Assembly (NCBI GenBank): GCA_023525975.1
Contig: CM042021.1
Coordinates: 77,383,501 to 77,447,500, forward strand
Source of the DNA: Smallanthus sonchifolius
Lineage: Eukaryota > Streptophyta > Magnoliopsida > Asterales > Asteraceae
Direction of reading: 5' to 3'
Length of the DNA stretch: 64,000 nucleotides
Of this stretch, positions 1 to 10,570 are shown one piece after another. The translations under genes and the position numbers were made by a program. Positions within the stretch are counted from its first letter, which is position 1, and every line of letters begins with the position of its first letter. Under the pieces are notes generated by a model. The model had not been told where the DNA came from. It was given only the letters and a program-made list of their open reading frames with translations, and did no database searches.

Positions 1-60
1 AGTTTGAACCCTCCCCTAGGCATTCGAGCCCTTGACTTTGAACCCTGTAATCCCAAAGTT
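1..60. repeat. Left fragment of an old LTR-like sequence
   Basis: Short noncoding stretch interrupted by E1; its last five bases (AAGTT) recur directly after E1 at 8933-8937. It should be read together with 8938-9842 as one older sequence split by that insertion. Its exact family is not identifiable from 60 bases. Confidence 0.4.
56..60. repeat. Target-site duplication of E1, left copy
   Basis: AAGTT directly precedes the TG of the E1 LTR and matches 8933-8937. A 5-bp duplication is the expected integrase footprint for a copia-type insertion. Confidence 0.85.
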
Positions 61-704
61 TGTAGGATCGTGAAAGTACAAGATGGTTCTGTTCTTAGTT
101 GAAATTGGCGGAAACAATAACAACTACACAAGTATAATCGAGTAAACAGAAAGAATACTTTTAAGAACACTGTTGTATTAAGCTTTTGCAAATAAACGAT
201 TACAAATGAAAACTCAATCAAAAAGAACACATACAATGAAGTGTTTACACAGTATTTATACTCACTTAGAATCAAGACAGGCCCTTGATTCTAAGGATCA
301 GATCTAACACAGACCGTTGATCTTTTGTATATAGCTAACTATTACACGTTTAGTCTAAAACTAGTTAACTTTATTGAAACGTCTTCTTTATGCATCATTG
401 CTTGCATGCTTGGAGAAGAGCATTGTTTTCTGTCATTGGTTGTGCCATTGAGGTTCCTTCTGCTTTGAGTGTGTCAGTGGCTTTTGCAAAAAGTTGTCAG
501 TGACGTTTGGTATAGTCAGCTGCGACGATTTGTCTTCAAGGCACAAGGCTGTCAGCAGCAAGGATGAGGATCAGCATCAAGACTGATCTGTTGAACGCTG
601 CTGATAAGCCTATCAGCAGCAACAAGTGTTGAACGCTGCTAATAAGCCTATCAGCAGCATTTGTACTTAGAAGAATTTTGTTGCAATCAGTCTTTGGTTC
701 TACA
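61..704 (-). repeat. E1 3' LTR
   Basis: This 644-bp copy is homologous to 8272-8932. In minus-strand sense it starts TGTAGAACC and ends GATCCTACA. The U3 part holds two 24-bp inverted repeats (597-620, 635-658) spaced 38 bp apart; a TATA box (GTATAAATAC in minus sense) lies at 251-260. Compared with the other LTR it has an extra 25 bp near 425-450 and one fewer 38-bp repeat unit. Confidence 0.93.
597..658 (-). repeat. U3 palindrome array in E1 3' LTR (two units)
   Basis: Each unit has 10-bp arms GCTGCTGATA and TATCAGCAGC around AGCC; the second unit has one arm mismatch. Units repeat every 38 bp. The array lies upstream of the LTR TATA box when read on the minus strand. Confidence 0.85.
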
Positions 705-718
705 AACTCCCCCTAGAC
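705..718 (-). other. E1 polypurine tract
   Basis: Read on the minus strand the sequence is CTAGGGGGAGTTT, directly abutting the TG of the 3' LTR. This is the expected primer for plus-strand DNA synthesis. Confidence 0.85.
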
Positions 719-737
719 TGATGCTACCAAAATTCTT

Positions 738-3700
738 CTAATCTCTTTGTTGCTGAAGCTTTTTCATGTGGCGGACTATCATTGCAACCTCATAGCCTCT
801 TGGATCCTTGCTAGGATTGTTCAGTGGAAGCTCAGACAGAGTCTTGATGTCTTTACTTGGCATTTTGAAAATTGTCTTGCTTGAACATCTCATCTGCTGC
901 TTCTTAACATCAGTTAAGGTGAACTCATCCAGATCAGCATTGTAGGACCAACTTACAAATGGAGAGTGGGACTGAAGTGGTTTGATATTTATGATGACAT
1001 CTTTGCTAGGGTTGAAATGGTGTTTGATTGCTAGCATAAGACGTTTCCCACCCTAATTTGCAGGCTCATGAGCTTCACCCATCTCCAGAATTCGACTGAG
1101 ATCTGAATCTGGTAATTGTAGAACTTCATCAACAGATTTGTAAACAGATCTCCTTCTTTCAGTTCTCCCCCTGAAGATTTCAAACCACTGATCCTGTGAA
1201 ATGTAGAACCAATCAACTATATCTCTGGAGTCTTCTGGTTTAGGTGTGGGTTTGGATTTCTTCAGGAGAGGCTGTTGATGAGAGGGAGCTGGGTGAGATG
1301 GTTTAGACTTTTTAGGTGGAGGAGAGGAAGGTTTGGGGATATTTGTGGAAGGTTTTTGGATAGTGGAAGTAGTGTCTGGGGCAGAAGTCTTTTGTTTCTT
1401 GACTGGTCTCTTGTCTTTCTTTTCTGTGACCCTTGTCTTGAAGACTTTCTTTCCTAGTCTTTCTTCTTCTTCCTTCTTGACTTGTCTGTACAAGGCTTGT
1501 AGGTTGATGAATGTCATGGGACCTAGCCTCCTTCCACTTTCCCCCCTTGCCTTTAGGAAGTCAGTCATGGCCTTCCTTTCTTCATGGGTTCTCTGGTTAA
1601 GTGCAATGGCCTTCTTGGATTTTTGACGAGCCTATTCTTCCTCTTCAGCTCTCTTCTTTGCCAATACCCCCTGCTGACCCATGACGGCTCTATAGATCTC
1701 TTTGTTTGAGAGTTTTTCAAGGTAGTCAGCGTCCTCACCTTGAGAGATCAGAGCTTCAATCCACTCCTCCCTTATTTCTTTTGCTAATTTAGAATCAGAG
1801 ATTCTGAATTTAGCATCTTCCTTCCTTTTCTTTTCCTCCTCCTCTTCTTCCTTGTTTAGTTGTTCCTGCAGCTGTCTAGCAAGTTCTTCATCTTTGTCAA
1901 CTTGAGACACTACATGGAGTTTACTTTCATCTCATCCAGCTGTTTGGCATACTGCTGGATAAGTTGTTCTCTGAGGAGTATGGCTGTTTTTCTTTCTTGA
2001 GCCTTTTTTAGGTCAGCCATCTCTTCTTCTTCTCTCTTCTTTCTTATTTCTTCCTTCTCTCTCTTCGCTCTGAGCAACCTCTCTTCATCTTCTTTGGTCA
2101 TAATTCCCTTCCCTTTGTTTACACTGGATGCCTCTGCTTCGGCTTCACTGATCACTACAGCAGATGATTATACTGCTGTGGGAATCTCAGCCTCAACTTC
2201 ATTGGCAAATTGAGAGGCTGATAAGGGAAGGTCTTTAGCTTCATCTATTTTGCATTCAGGACTTGTAAATTCTATCAGCATTTCTTTGACAGTGGATCTT
2301 GATTCATATGCAGCAGCAAAGATGTCTACTCGAGGGGAAACTGAGTCAGAATCAGTGTCAGAATTTGACACATATACCACTTCAGCAATCCTTCCTTCTT
2401 GTTCAAGATGGGCTCTAACAGTAGCTACCATTGCCTGGATTTCGAGGGAGTTGACATTGCAGATATTTGCTCTGAGTTGAAAGATCTTGTAAAGAAAGTC
2501 TGTAGGCAGTAGCAGGATGTTCCTGGTGTTGACGGTGAGAGAGGAGCCGTTGCTTAGCAGAAGGGTGTGGTCAAGAGATTTAGTGCTTACCCATCCTAGC
2601 ACATCTAAGTCCTTGACAATGGAGTTGTACAGAAATCTTCTTAAGCACAGATATTCTTCTTCAGTGAGAAGACTGCTCCTTATTATTTCAAGTCTTCTAG
2701 GAGTCAGTCTTCTTTCTGCTACTGTTGAAGATTCAGGATTGGCTACCCTTTTGCTGCCTGTATTTGTTTTTTTAAGTTGGGTAGATTATCCTCCATCAAG
2801 TCATAGAACCTGCCTATAGCAAGTTCTGCTGAGAGGTCCGTTGAGTTGTTGATGCATTGTAGATGGTATAGGTGAAGGACTTGGATGCTGTTGAGAAAGT
2901 CCCAGTTTAGCTCTTCTACTCCGCCAAACTCCCAACTAATCCAGAACCTCTCAGACTTTCCATCATACCCCCAAGCTAGTATTGTATCAAACTCTAGTTG
3001 TGTTGAAGTCAGTGGAAATTACGGGGCAGTGAAGTGACTTATGATGGCTGCTGCTTCAGGGATGATGCTGAAAGATGTACATGCTTGTTATGTGTCTTCA
3101 ACATCATTCATCATCTCATCAACAGCCCTGATGACTAACTTCCAGTCTTCAGATGTCTCTTCTTCTTCGTTATCTAAAGCTGGCAAGTCATGAACCTGTA
3201 CAAAAGCTGGTTTGTAAAGTGTGCTTTGAAATACAGCCTGCTCTTGAATCCAGTCATCAAGACTGTCTGAGTCTTCCTCCATTGGGACCATCTCCCCCTT
3301 TTTGGTTGCATTAGTGGACAAATAAGCATCAGTTTGGGTGCCCACTGACACAAGAGAGGGAGTAGGTAAAGTTGGGCATTGATGGGCTTCATGCATAGAG
3401 ACTTGGTGTCTTAGTTTGGACACTTCAGCCTCTAGCATAGCCACCCTGGCCGTCAATTCCAAGTTATGAAGTTTCAGTCTGTCCTCATCCACAGTTGTGG
3501 AATCCTTGGATCCAGATGGGGCTCTAGGCCTAGCCTCTTCATCCCCATCACCCATGGTTTCTTGGCACCTGGGATTCCTCTCAGTGAGGGGAGTTTCCAA
3601 GGAAGCATCCTCACTGTGAGTTGCCGTGGTTGAGGTCTTAGCAATGTTGTCATTGTCCTCCTGGTCATTTGATGGACCAACAGTAGTGACAGCCTCTTCC

Positions 3701-5034
3701 ACATCCACTCTTTCATTACTCCTAGAGAGGACCTTCAGGGTAGAAGAACTTGGGTTGGGTGTGTTGGAAGCAAGATCAATCAATACCTCCGAGATAGTGG
3801 TAGTTGGAGAAGGTACATCATCTTGATCAGGTTCCTCAATATTTAAGTTCAGAAGAGAAAGGAAAGGATCAGGGGGCTGTTCTATGGATCCGGGAAGTGA
3901 TCCTAATCCTAATCGAGAGACATCCAAAGGAGTCTCCCTAATAATGTGGCTATCCCTTATGATATTCTCACCAGAATGTTGTGATTCTGAGTGAGGGCTG
4001 TTAGGTTGGGATTGGGCCTTGAAGGCAAGAGAAGAAGGAGTTCTCTTGCCCCTTTTCCTAGTATATGTCGTTGCAACCGGGGCCCTGAGTTCCGGTTGAA
4101 CGATAACATCCAAAAGAGGTGTAAGTAATTTTTATGCCTGTGCATCCTTAGTAGTATGCACAGGGGTTCGAATGGTAGAAGCAGACTGTTGTTCAGAATG
4201 TGAGGTGGAGGGTGTGGGATCAGTATCAGTTGGGAATACTGAACTGTCACCTGGGGTACTCTGTATGTTCAGCATTGAAGATAACAATGGAATATTGACC
4301 CCTGAGAACCTTTTGGAAACAGTTCTCATGCTTTGAAAAATATTACTTTTATGTCCCAACATGATGTAGATTCTTGCAGGTTTTGAAAGTTCTTTTAGTT
4401 CTTGATTGAAAACTTCCTGCAAGAACCTTGGGTACATAAAAAATTGTTGCTTTGCACCCTCTTGAAGGTTATATCTCAAACCCTCAAAGATGAGGTGTGC
4501 AAAGTTGAAGCCTTGGTTAGTGACCATACCATGAAAGGCGGAGGCAAGTGCGGAGCTCACCTGATGCCATCCACTCCTCTTATGGGATATGCATTGGAGA
4601 AGAGTGTGGCAAAGATACTTCCATGGAGGGCCCATCAGCGCCTTCTGGATCATATACTCGGTCTGATTTCCAGTGTATCCAATGGATACAAAGGTCCTCA
4701 TGTATTCGTCCTTCGAGTATGTGATGGCTGCTCCCTCATCTTGAAGCTTAAGATGTTTTCTGAGTGTGGCTTCCAAGATGGTGATATCCTTGCCGTCTAC
4801 TTTAGCTTTAATTTGGGGAATCCCCTGTTCGGTTGAGTAGACGACGGTACTCCAAAAATCCTCCATATGAGGGATATATATGGTAGGGTTGGTTGTGAGG
4901 GCAAAGTAGATTTTTGATCGACATAAGAAGTCGATCATATCATTAAACCCTTTGGATTTCTTTCCTTTGGTAAGATATACTGTAAGGTTGTGGTATGGGG
5001 AGAACTTATCATCAGGGTTATTGATGTCTGCCAT
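738..5034 (-). pseudogene. E1 accessory ORF (aORF), env-position protein, broken
   Basis: This accessory protein of about 1400 codons lies between gag and the 3' LTR. I place the start at 5034 because the MAD... methionine aligns with the MAR... starts of the E2 and E3 homologues, although the frame is open to 5091. Residues 1-240 form a globular domain shared with both (DFLCRSKIYFA, FWST, YPRFLQ). A Ser/Pro/acidic linker follows, then a coiled coil (LELTARVAMLEAEVSKLRHQ). Next come a block with RFWISWEF, a highly charged Glu/Lys/Arg helix region near 1640-2150, and a C-terminal domain. In-frame stops occur at 4132, 3088, 2168, 1632 and 1053, with frameshifts near 2770 and 1910. No signal peptide, transmembrane segment or enzymatic motif is visible. 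Similar proteins in Asteraceae are often auto-named longin-like. Function unknown. Confidence 0.75.
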
Positions 5035-5183
5035 TGTTGTTTGACTTGGAGGGAAGGTTAGAATATGGGAGGCTTTGAATGTGTTAAACATGAAGGGCTT
5101 TGAATGTGGTGGGGACTTGAGAGAAAGTGATGGGTTTAGGGTGAAATTGAAGGTGAAGAGGTGGTAAGGAAATTTGATTTGTT

Positions 5184-5595
5184 CTTATAAGGGCAGAGGA
5201 GAGAAAAAGCAAAATGACGTGTACAGTACAACCTAATTCACCTTTTACTGTTACAGCTGTAATACACTGAGGCAGTCATGGTAAATACTGACGTTAATTT
5301 TTACAGCGGGTAAAAGTTAATTTGGACTTAAATTTAACCATCAGCAGCAAACTTGGTTGCTGTGGATGAATAAGCCTGTCCACTGCAACCTTGGTTGCTG
5401 CGGAAGGTTAAGTCTGTCAGCAGCAAACTTAATTGCTGCTGATGAATGCAATGATCTGCAGCAAGGATGTTGCTGCTGACAGCCTTAAAGCTATCCGCAG
5501 GAAACTTGTTCCTTCTGATAAGTTAAAGAAGTCAGGGGCAAATTCTTTGCTGCTGAAGATTAGACCTGTCAGCAGCCAAAAAGGATGCTGCTGAC
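5184..5595 (-). promoter_or_regulatory. Possible internal promoter of the E1 aORF
   Basis: This noncoding spacer is rich in the same CAGCAGC/GCTGCTG inverted repeats as the E1 LTR. Clear palindromic units lie at 5417-5442 (arms TCAGCAGCAA and TTGCTGCTGA) and 5568-5595 (arms GTCAGCAGC and GCTGCTGAC). Downstream in minus sense there is a TATA-like TTATAAG at about 5184-5192, roughly 150 bp before the aORF ATG. Palindromes followed by TATA also form the U3 layout. Promoter activity is inferred. Confidence 0.45.
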
Positions 5596-5630
5596 TTATA
5601 ACTTTTATTTACAACAAAGGACAGACACAT

Positions 5631-8168
5631 TTACAACAAAGGATAGACGCATTCAACTGAACCAATGATGATGCTTGGTGGTTTCTTTGCCTTCCATTGT
5701 TGAGTTGGTGGTTTTCCAGCTCTCTTTGCCTTTTCAGCAGCAGAAGCTGCATCTGAGGACTTTGGCTTATTAGCAGCAGATTTTGTTGCTGCTGATGGTT
5801 TTACTTGAGTAGCTGCAGACTTTGTTACTGCTGAAGGCTTTCCTTTTGGTTGCTTGGGCTTTATTCGATCAGCAACAGTTTTGTTGGCTGCTGATGGTTT
5901 AAGAACAGACATATGCCTATCCTTCTTCACCTTAATGATAGGCTTTTGTATAATTGGGGTTGGCAGAAGAATCTGATTGAAAGGATTAAACTTACAACTT
6001 GCAGCAAAGTGGTCTGATTCGCCACAGATGATGCAAGATTGTTGAGGTTTTGACCACTACTCCCTTGGTGGAGAAAGAGAGTTTCTGAATTGAGTTGTCT
6101 TGGCTTCAAACCTTCTTACCTGTTTGTTCTTCTTTGTCTTCTCAAAAGCATGTTGCTTGAGGTTTCTTTGCTGCTGAAGGTAGTAGAAGCAGTTGCTGGC
6201 AGTGTGGTTGTATTTTCCACAGACAAAGCATGATTTCGCCAGTTTGTCCCTTGAAAGGTAGACAAAGCATGATTTCGCCAGTTTGTCCCTTGAAAGGAAC
6301 AGATCCTTGCACTGGTTTCATCATGGTCTGAGTAGGTTGACTCAGATTCCGATGAGGTAGTGCAGTCTTCGACAAAAGGTTCATCCGTTGAAGGATCAAG
6401 GTTTCAGTTTGCAGTGTCAAGATTTGCAACATTGAAGCTTGGTTCGTAAATGGCTATATAGTCAGCAGGAGGAGGAACAGAATTGTACTGATCATTGTTA
6501 TACCCAAGTCCAGTCTTTACCTTCTCATGGGCTTGAATATCTAAAAGTCTTTGTAACTTTTTGGAGGAAAATTCATATTTTTCAACATGAACTTTCTGTT
6601 CTGCCAGTTCAGCTCTGGTAGCTTTTAGTTTGACCAGTAGATCATCAATTTGAGTTTCAAGATTAGTTTGTTCGTGTTTTAGGGATGAAATCTCTTTCTT
6701 AAGGCAGTTAATCTTTTCTTTATAAGTATTTTCAACCTTTTTGAACTCAGATTTCATCTGATGAAACTCTTTATTTTGATCTATAAGGTTTTGGTTATGC
6801 TTTCTACAACCCAAAACTTTATCAATACAGGCTTGAGAGCAAAGATGTGCAAATACCTGAGGTGGTATCTCTGTAGTGTCTGCCATAAGAGCTTGATTGT
6901 TGACAGACAGTTCTTCATACTGGAAGCTCCAGTCGAACTCAGAGGTTCCAACAGTTGCACAGGCTGCAGTTTGAACTGGAGGAGTAGCTTTTTGTTGTTG
7001 TTGTCTGGGTTGGGCTTGGTGAGCTTGTCTTGACTGACGAGTAGCTGGATTTGCTCTTGGTGCCTTGCATTCTATAGCAAAGTGACCCAGTAGGTTACAG
7101 TTGTAACATCTTAGTTTGCTTTTATCCAAGCCGAGTCTAGTGTTGGAGTTGTTACTTGGAATGGGTCTTCCGGGTCTAGAGTAGAACCTTTTTGCTCTTA
7201 TAGAGAGCATGGCATACGAATGATGTATGTCCATTTCTTCTAAATCATCTGGATGAAAGCATTCCAGATCCTTCTTGATAAAGGACATGTTGCTTGAGTT
7301 TTCAGAAACAAAAGCAGTAGAGGTTGATGTTTGAGGGGGAGCTTCTAGGAGAAATGGTGAGCTGTTTGTTTGAGAGGTAGGAGTTTGTGGATGGGTGACA
7401 ATGGGAGGATAGTAGTTGCTTGAAATAGGAACTGAGTGTTCAGAAAGGAGGGCAGAAGAGGTGGTGGTGGATGTTGAAGCTGTTTGGTAGCTTGAGCTCC
7501 TTTCCTTGGCCTGAATCATCTCTAATTCATAGGTTTTGAGCATACCGAATAGCTCAGTCATCTGAAGAGTCTTCAGATTCTCAGTTCTTCTGATGGACAC
7601 TGTGTAGAGTGTCTAGCAACTAGGTAGAGATCTGATGAATTTCTTAAGAATATCTTCATTCTCCAACTTCACTTTTGAGCACTGCAGCTCACCTACAAGA
7701 TAAGTATATCTGTTATATAAAACAGTTAGAGACTCACCTTCCTTCCAGACGAAGTTTTTGTATTGCTGCTTCAGGATGTCTCTTCTGTTTTCTTTAACTT
7801 CCTCGGAGCCAGCAAACATCTTCTTTGACTCACCTTCCTTTAGCAGTTTTGTAACTTCTGAAGTTATGAAAAACTTCATTTGGAAGGCACATTTGCATAG
7901 TTCCTAGTGCCTTGAAGTCCACCTACATCTTCTTTATGTCCTCTTTTGAGTACTTGGAGGGCTCCTTTGGAACTAGTAGTCCTCCAGAGTCAGCAGAGGC
8001 CACCATGGGAGTGTAGGGTCCATCCCTGATGGATTTCCACATTTCATACTCCTGATAACAGAAAAAGCTTTCCATGCGATTCTTCCACATGTCGTAGTCT
8101 TCCCCAGATACCAATCTTGGTGGTCGGTTGATGCTACCGATGTCTTCAAATCCATTGCTCTGTGCCAT
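5631..8168 (-). pseudogene. gag: E1 gag (copia type), broken
   Basis: The ATG at 8168 lies about 90 bp after the PBS and opens a copia gag N-terminus (PPRLVSGEDYDMWKNRMESF, then an ILKQQYKNF block). Three CX2CX4HX4C zinc knuckles follow: CYNCNLLGHFAIEC near 7090, CFVCGKYNHTASNC near 6210 and CIICGESDHFAASC near 6025. A coiled coil lies at about 6530-6830, and an Ala/Lys/Ser-rich tail of SAA-K repeats at 5690-5900. In-frame stops occur at 7923 and 7613, with a frameshift near 7880. A 39-bp direct duplication (6221-6259, 6260-6298) precedes the second knuckle. The protein ends without running into a protease, unlike E2 and E3. Confidence 0.85.
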
Positions 8169-8257
8169 CTTTGTTTTTGGTGACTTGATGAAAGAGAGAG
8201 TTTAGAATAGAACCAGAAGTGATTAAACAAGTGTGAGTTTGTTTAATCTAAGCCAAA

Positions 8258-8269
8258 GCTCTGATACCA
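8258..8269 (-). other. E1 primer-binding site (tRNA-iMet)
   Basis: In minus-strand sense this reads TGGTATCAGAGC, separated by two bases from the end of the 5' LTR. It matches the 3' end of plant initiator-Met tRNA and fixes the element's orientation. Confidence 0.92.
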
Positions 8270-8271
8270 CT

Positions 8272-8932
8272 TGTAGGATCGTGAAAGTACAAGATGGTTC
8301 TGTTCTTAGTTGAAATTGGCGAAAACAATAACAACTACACAAGTATAATCGAGTAAAAAGAAAGAATACTTTTAAGAACACTGTTGTATTAAGCTTTTGC
8401 AAATAAACGATTACAAATGAAAACTCAATCAAAAAGCACACATACAATGAAGTGTTTACACAGTATTTATACTCACTTAGAATCAAGACAGACCCTTGAT
8501 TCTAAGGATCAGATCTAACACAGACCGTTGATCTTTTGTATATAGCTAACTATTACCCGTTTAGTCTAAAACTAGTTAATTTTATTGAAACGTCTTCTTT
8601 ATGCATCATTGCTTGCATGCTTGGAGAAGAGCATTGTTGTTCCTTCTGCTTTGAGTGTGTCAGTGGCTTTTGCAGAAAGTTGTCAGTGATGCTTGGTATG
8701 GATAGTCAGCTGCGACGATTTGTCTTCAAGGCACAAGGTTGTCAGCAGCAAGGATGAGGATCAGCATCAAGACTGATCTGTTGAACGCTGCTGATAAGCC
8801 TATCAGCAGCAACAAGTGTTGAACGCTGCTAATAAGCCTATCAGCAGCAACAAGTGTTGAACGCTGCTGATAAGCCTATCAGCAGCATTTGTACTTAGAA
8901 GAATTTTGTTGCAATCAGTCTTTGGTTCTACA
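8272..8932 (-). repeat. E1 5' LTR
   Basis: This 661-bp copy is homologous to 61-704 and abuts the PBS. Its U3 holds three 24-bp palindromes at 8787-8810, 8825-8848 and 8863-8886, exactly 38 bp apart, one more than in the 3' LTR. The TATA box corresponds to the stretch around 8465-8472. Confidence 0.93.
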
Positions 8933-8937
8933 AAGTT
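8933..8937. repeat. Target-site duplication of E1, right copy
   Basis: AAGTT, identical to 56-60. Confidence 0.85.
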
Positions 8938-9842
8938 GACCTTTTTCCTAAACTTGGATCTATTTTGACTTTTAAAGTCAAACAACCTCAAGATATCCTG
9001 CAAATCAAAGCTGACATCGATCAAATCTTACTATTATGGACATTCCTTGGTTTCCAAATCAAATAACGACTGATTTCAAGTTCTAATGACACTCCAACTC
9101 GATCTGTACACGCTTCAATTCGAAATTTAAAAAGATTTAACTTCACAGAGTCAAACCGAACCAGTTTCAATTCAAATTTAAGGAAATAAACGCAATTACA
9201 GTTTGTAAATCATGCTCAATCAATACTCTAAAGAATTCAAACCTAAAACGCGACCCAATTCATCATAAGTTAAACGGATTGATGCGAGAAACATGCGGAC
9301 AATTGTCCCCTGCTAATCCAAATTGAGTGAGACAATTAAGATGAAATTGAACATTTAGAATTACTCACACACCTTCGCTAATCCTCTCACAAACTCCCTG
9401 GGCACTCGCAACCACTACATTTCATCTGTAGATCGTGGGCAAACCTCAAGAACATCAAGCCTGTGTTCTCAATCATCCTCGTTCGTTTCATCACCAATTC
9501 AAGTAAGAACTACGTCATTAGCTTAGTTTTCATTTGGCAAACAAGAGCCCTCTGTCAATTTCAGATGAAAGAGGGTATCAAACCGAATTCCATTTTGAAT
9601 TCGTGCCGAGTTCATGCACATTCAAATTAGGGTTTATGGTTGGATTCTGGTAGTGTATTAATAAAGTTGGGTTTCATGTTAGTACCAGCGAAACCACCTG
9701 GTCCGATCAGTAAGTCACTGCACCGTCGAACCAGGTGGCGTGGGTTCGAAACCAATACCTGACAGTCCTTTTTAATTGCACTAAAATAAGAACCGGTCCC
9801 CTTTCAGTCACATGATAAAACAAATTCGAACCAGTTGAATGT
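8938..9842. repeat. Noncoding LTR-like remnant hosting E1
   Basis: There is no gene here. The opening (GTTGACC followed by short GACTTTTAAAGTC-like stretches) resembles the first few hundred bases of the G1 LTR in style, and a tRNA-like segment lies near its end. I read it as part of a decayed Ty3-type LTR, cut by E1 on the left and E1b on the right. Family assignment is weak. Confidence 0.4.
9693..9765 (+). other. tRNA-like segment inside LTR remnant
   Basis: A B-box-like GGGTTCGAAACC (about 9742-9753) follows a possible A-box region by some 40 bases, with a T-run (CCTTTTTAA) just after. A perfect 9-bp inverted repeat (CCACCTGGT and ACCAGGTGG) lies inside. It lacks a clear cloverleaf with acceptor stem. 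It could be a SINE relic or a Pol III-like motif in an LTR. Confidence 0.35.
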
Positions 9843-10546
9843 TGTAGAAATAAAGACTGATGGCTACAAAATTCTCTAAGTACAAATGCTGCTGATCTCA
9901 AAGATTGCTGCGGATTGACAAAGTTGCAGCTGATAGGCTTTATCCGCTGCTGACCAAAACTGCAGCTGATATGCCTTATCTGCTGCTGACCAAAGTTGCA
10001 GCTGATAGGCCTTATCCACTAAAGATCAAAGTTGCAGCTGATAGCCTTCGCACTAAAGATCAAACGTTGCAACTGACTGTTCTTGATAAAGCAACCAATA
10101 CCACTGACAACTTTCTGCTGTTACACTGACACACTCCACGCAGAAAGAATGTCATTGGCACAAGATAATAAAAGACAACAACGCTCTTCTCCAAGCATGC
10201 AAACAATGATGCCGTAGAAGACGTTTGAATAAAGTTAACTAGCATAGTTATTATTATTGTCTGTATATGTAGAATAGCTTCAATACAAGATCAACGGTCT
10301 GTGTTAGAACTGCTCCTTAGAATCAAGGGTCTGTCTTGATTCTAAGTTACTATATAAGTAGTACTTAGATTCATTGTAAAAGTACTTTTGCTTAAGATTT
10401 TTCTCTGTAATCTTGTAACACTTGAAGCTTAATACAAATTGCATTTATCAGTATTCTACTCGTCTACTTGTTTACTTTGATTAAGTTGTGATTGTTTCCG
10501 CCAATCTCAACTGGAATAGAACCGTCTTGTATTTACCGATCCTTCA
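9843..10546 (+). repeat. E1b 5' LTR
   Basis: It begins TGTAGAAATAAAGACTGATGG, closely matching the E1 LTR start in opposite orientation, and ends GATCCTTCA before the PBS. U3 (about 9885-10060) holds diverged GCAGCTGATA/TATCCGCTGC-type inverted repeats, and a TATATAAGTA box lies at 10351-10360. Confidence 0.85.
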
Positions 10547-10548
10547 AG

Positions 10549-10560
10549 TGGTATCAGAGC
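10549..10560 (+). other. E1b primer-binding site (tRNA-iMet)
   Basis: TGGTATCAGAGC lies two bases after the LTR end. Confidence 0.9.
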
Positions 10561-10570
10561 TTGATAAATC

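Larger units (their letters stand above)
61..8932 (-). mobile_element. E1: full-length copia-type LTR element with gag and aORF but no pol
   Basis: The element is bounded by two LTRs (TG...CA ends), a PBS next to the right LTR, a polypurine tract next to the left LTR, and AAGTT duplications on both sides, so it reads on the minus strand. Inside it I see gag (5631-8168) and then the accessory ORF (738-5034). There is no aspartic protease, integrase, reverse transcriptase or RNase H between them. It is therefore non-autonomous as it stands. By eye the LTRs differ at about ten substitutions plus three indels, suggesting a moderately old insertion. Confidence 0.9.

Noticed and set aside
738..5034. 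aORF as a viral envelope gene
   Set aside because: The position matches env-like genes of sireviruses, but no signal peptide, transmembrane segment or surface/TM cleavage pattern is visible in any of the three copies.
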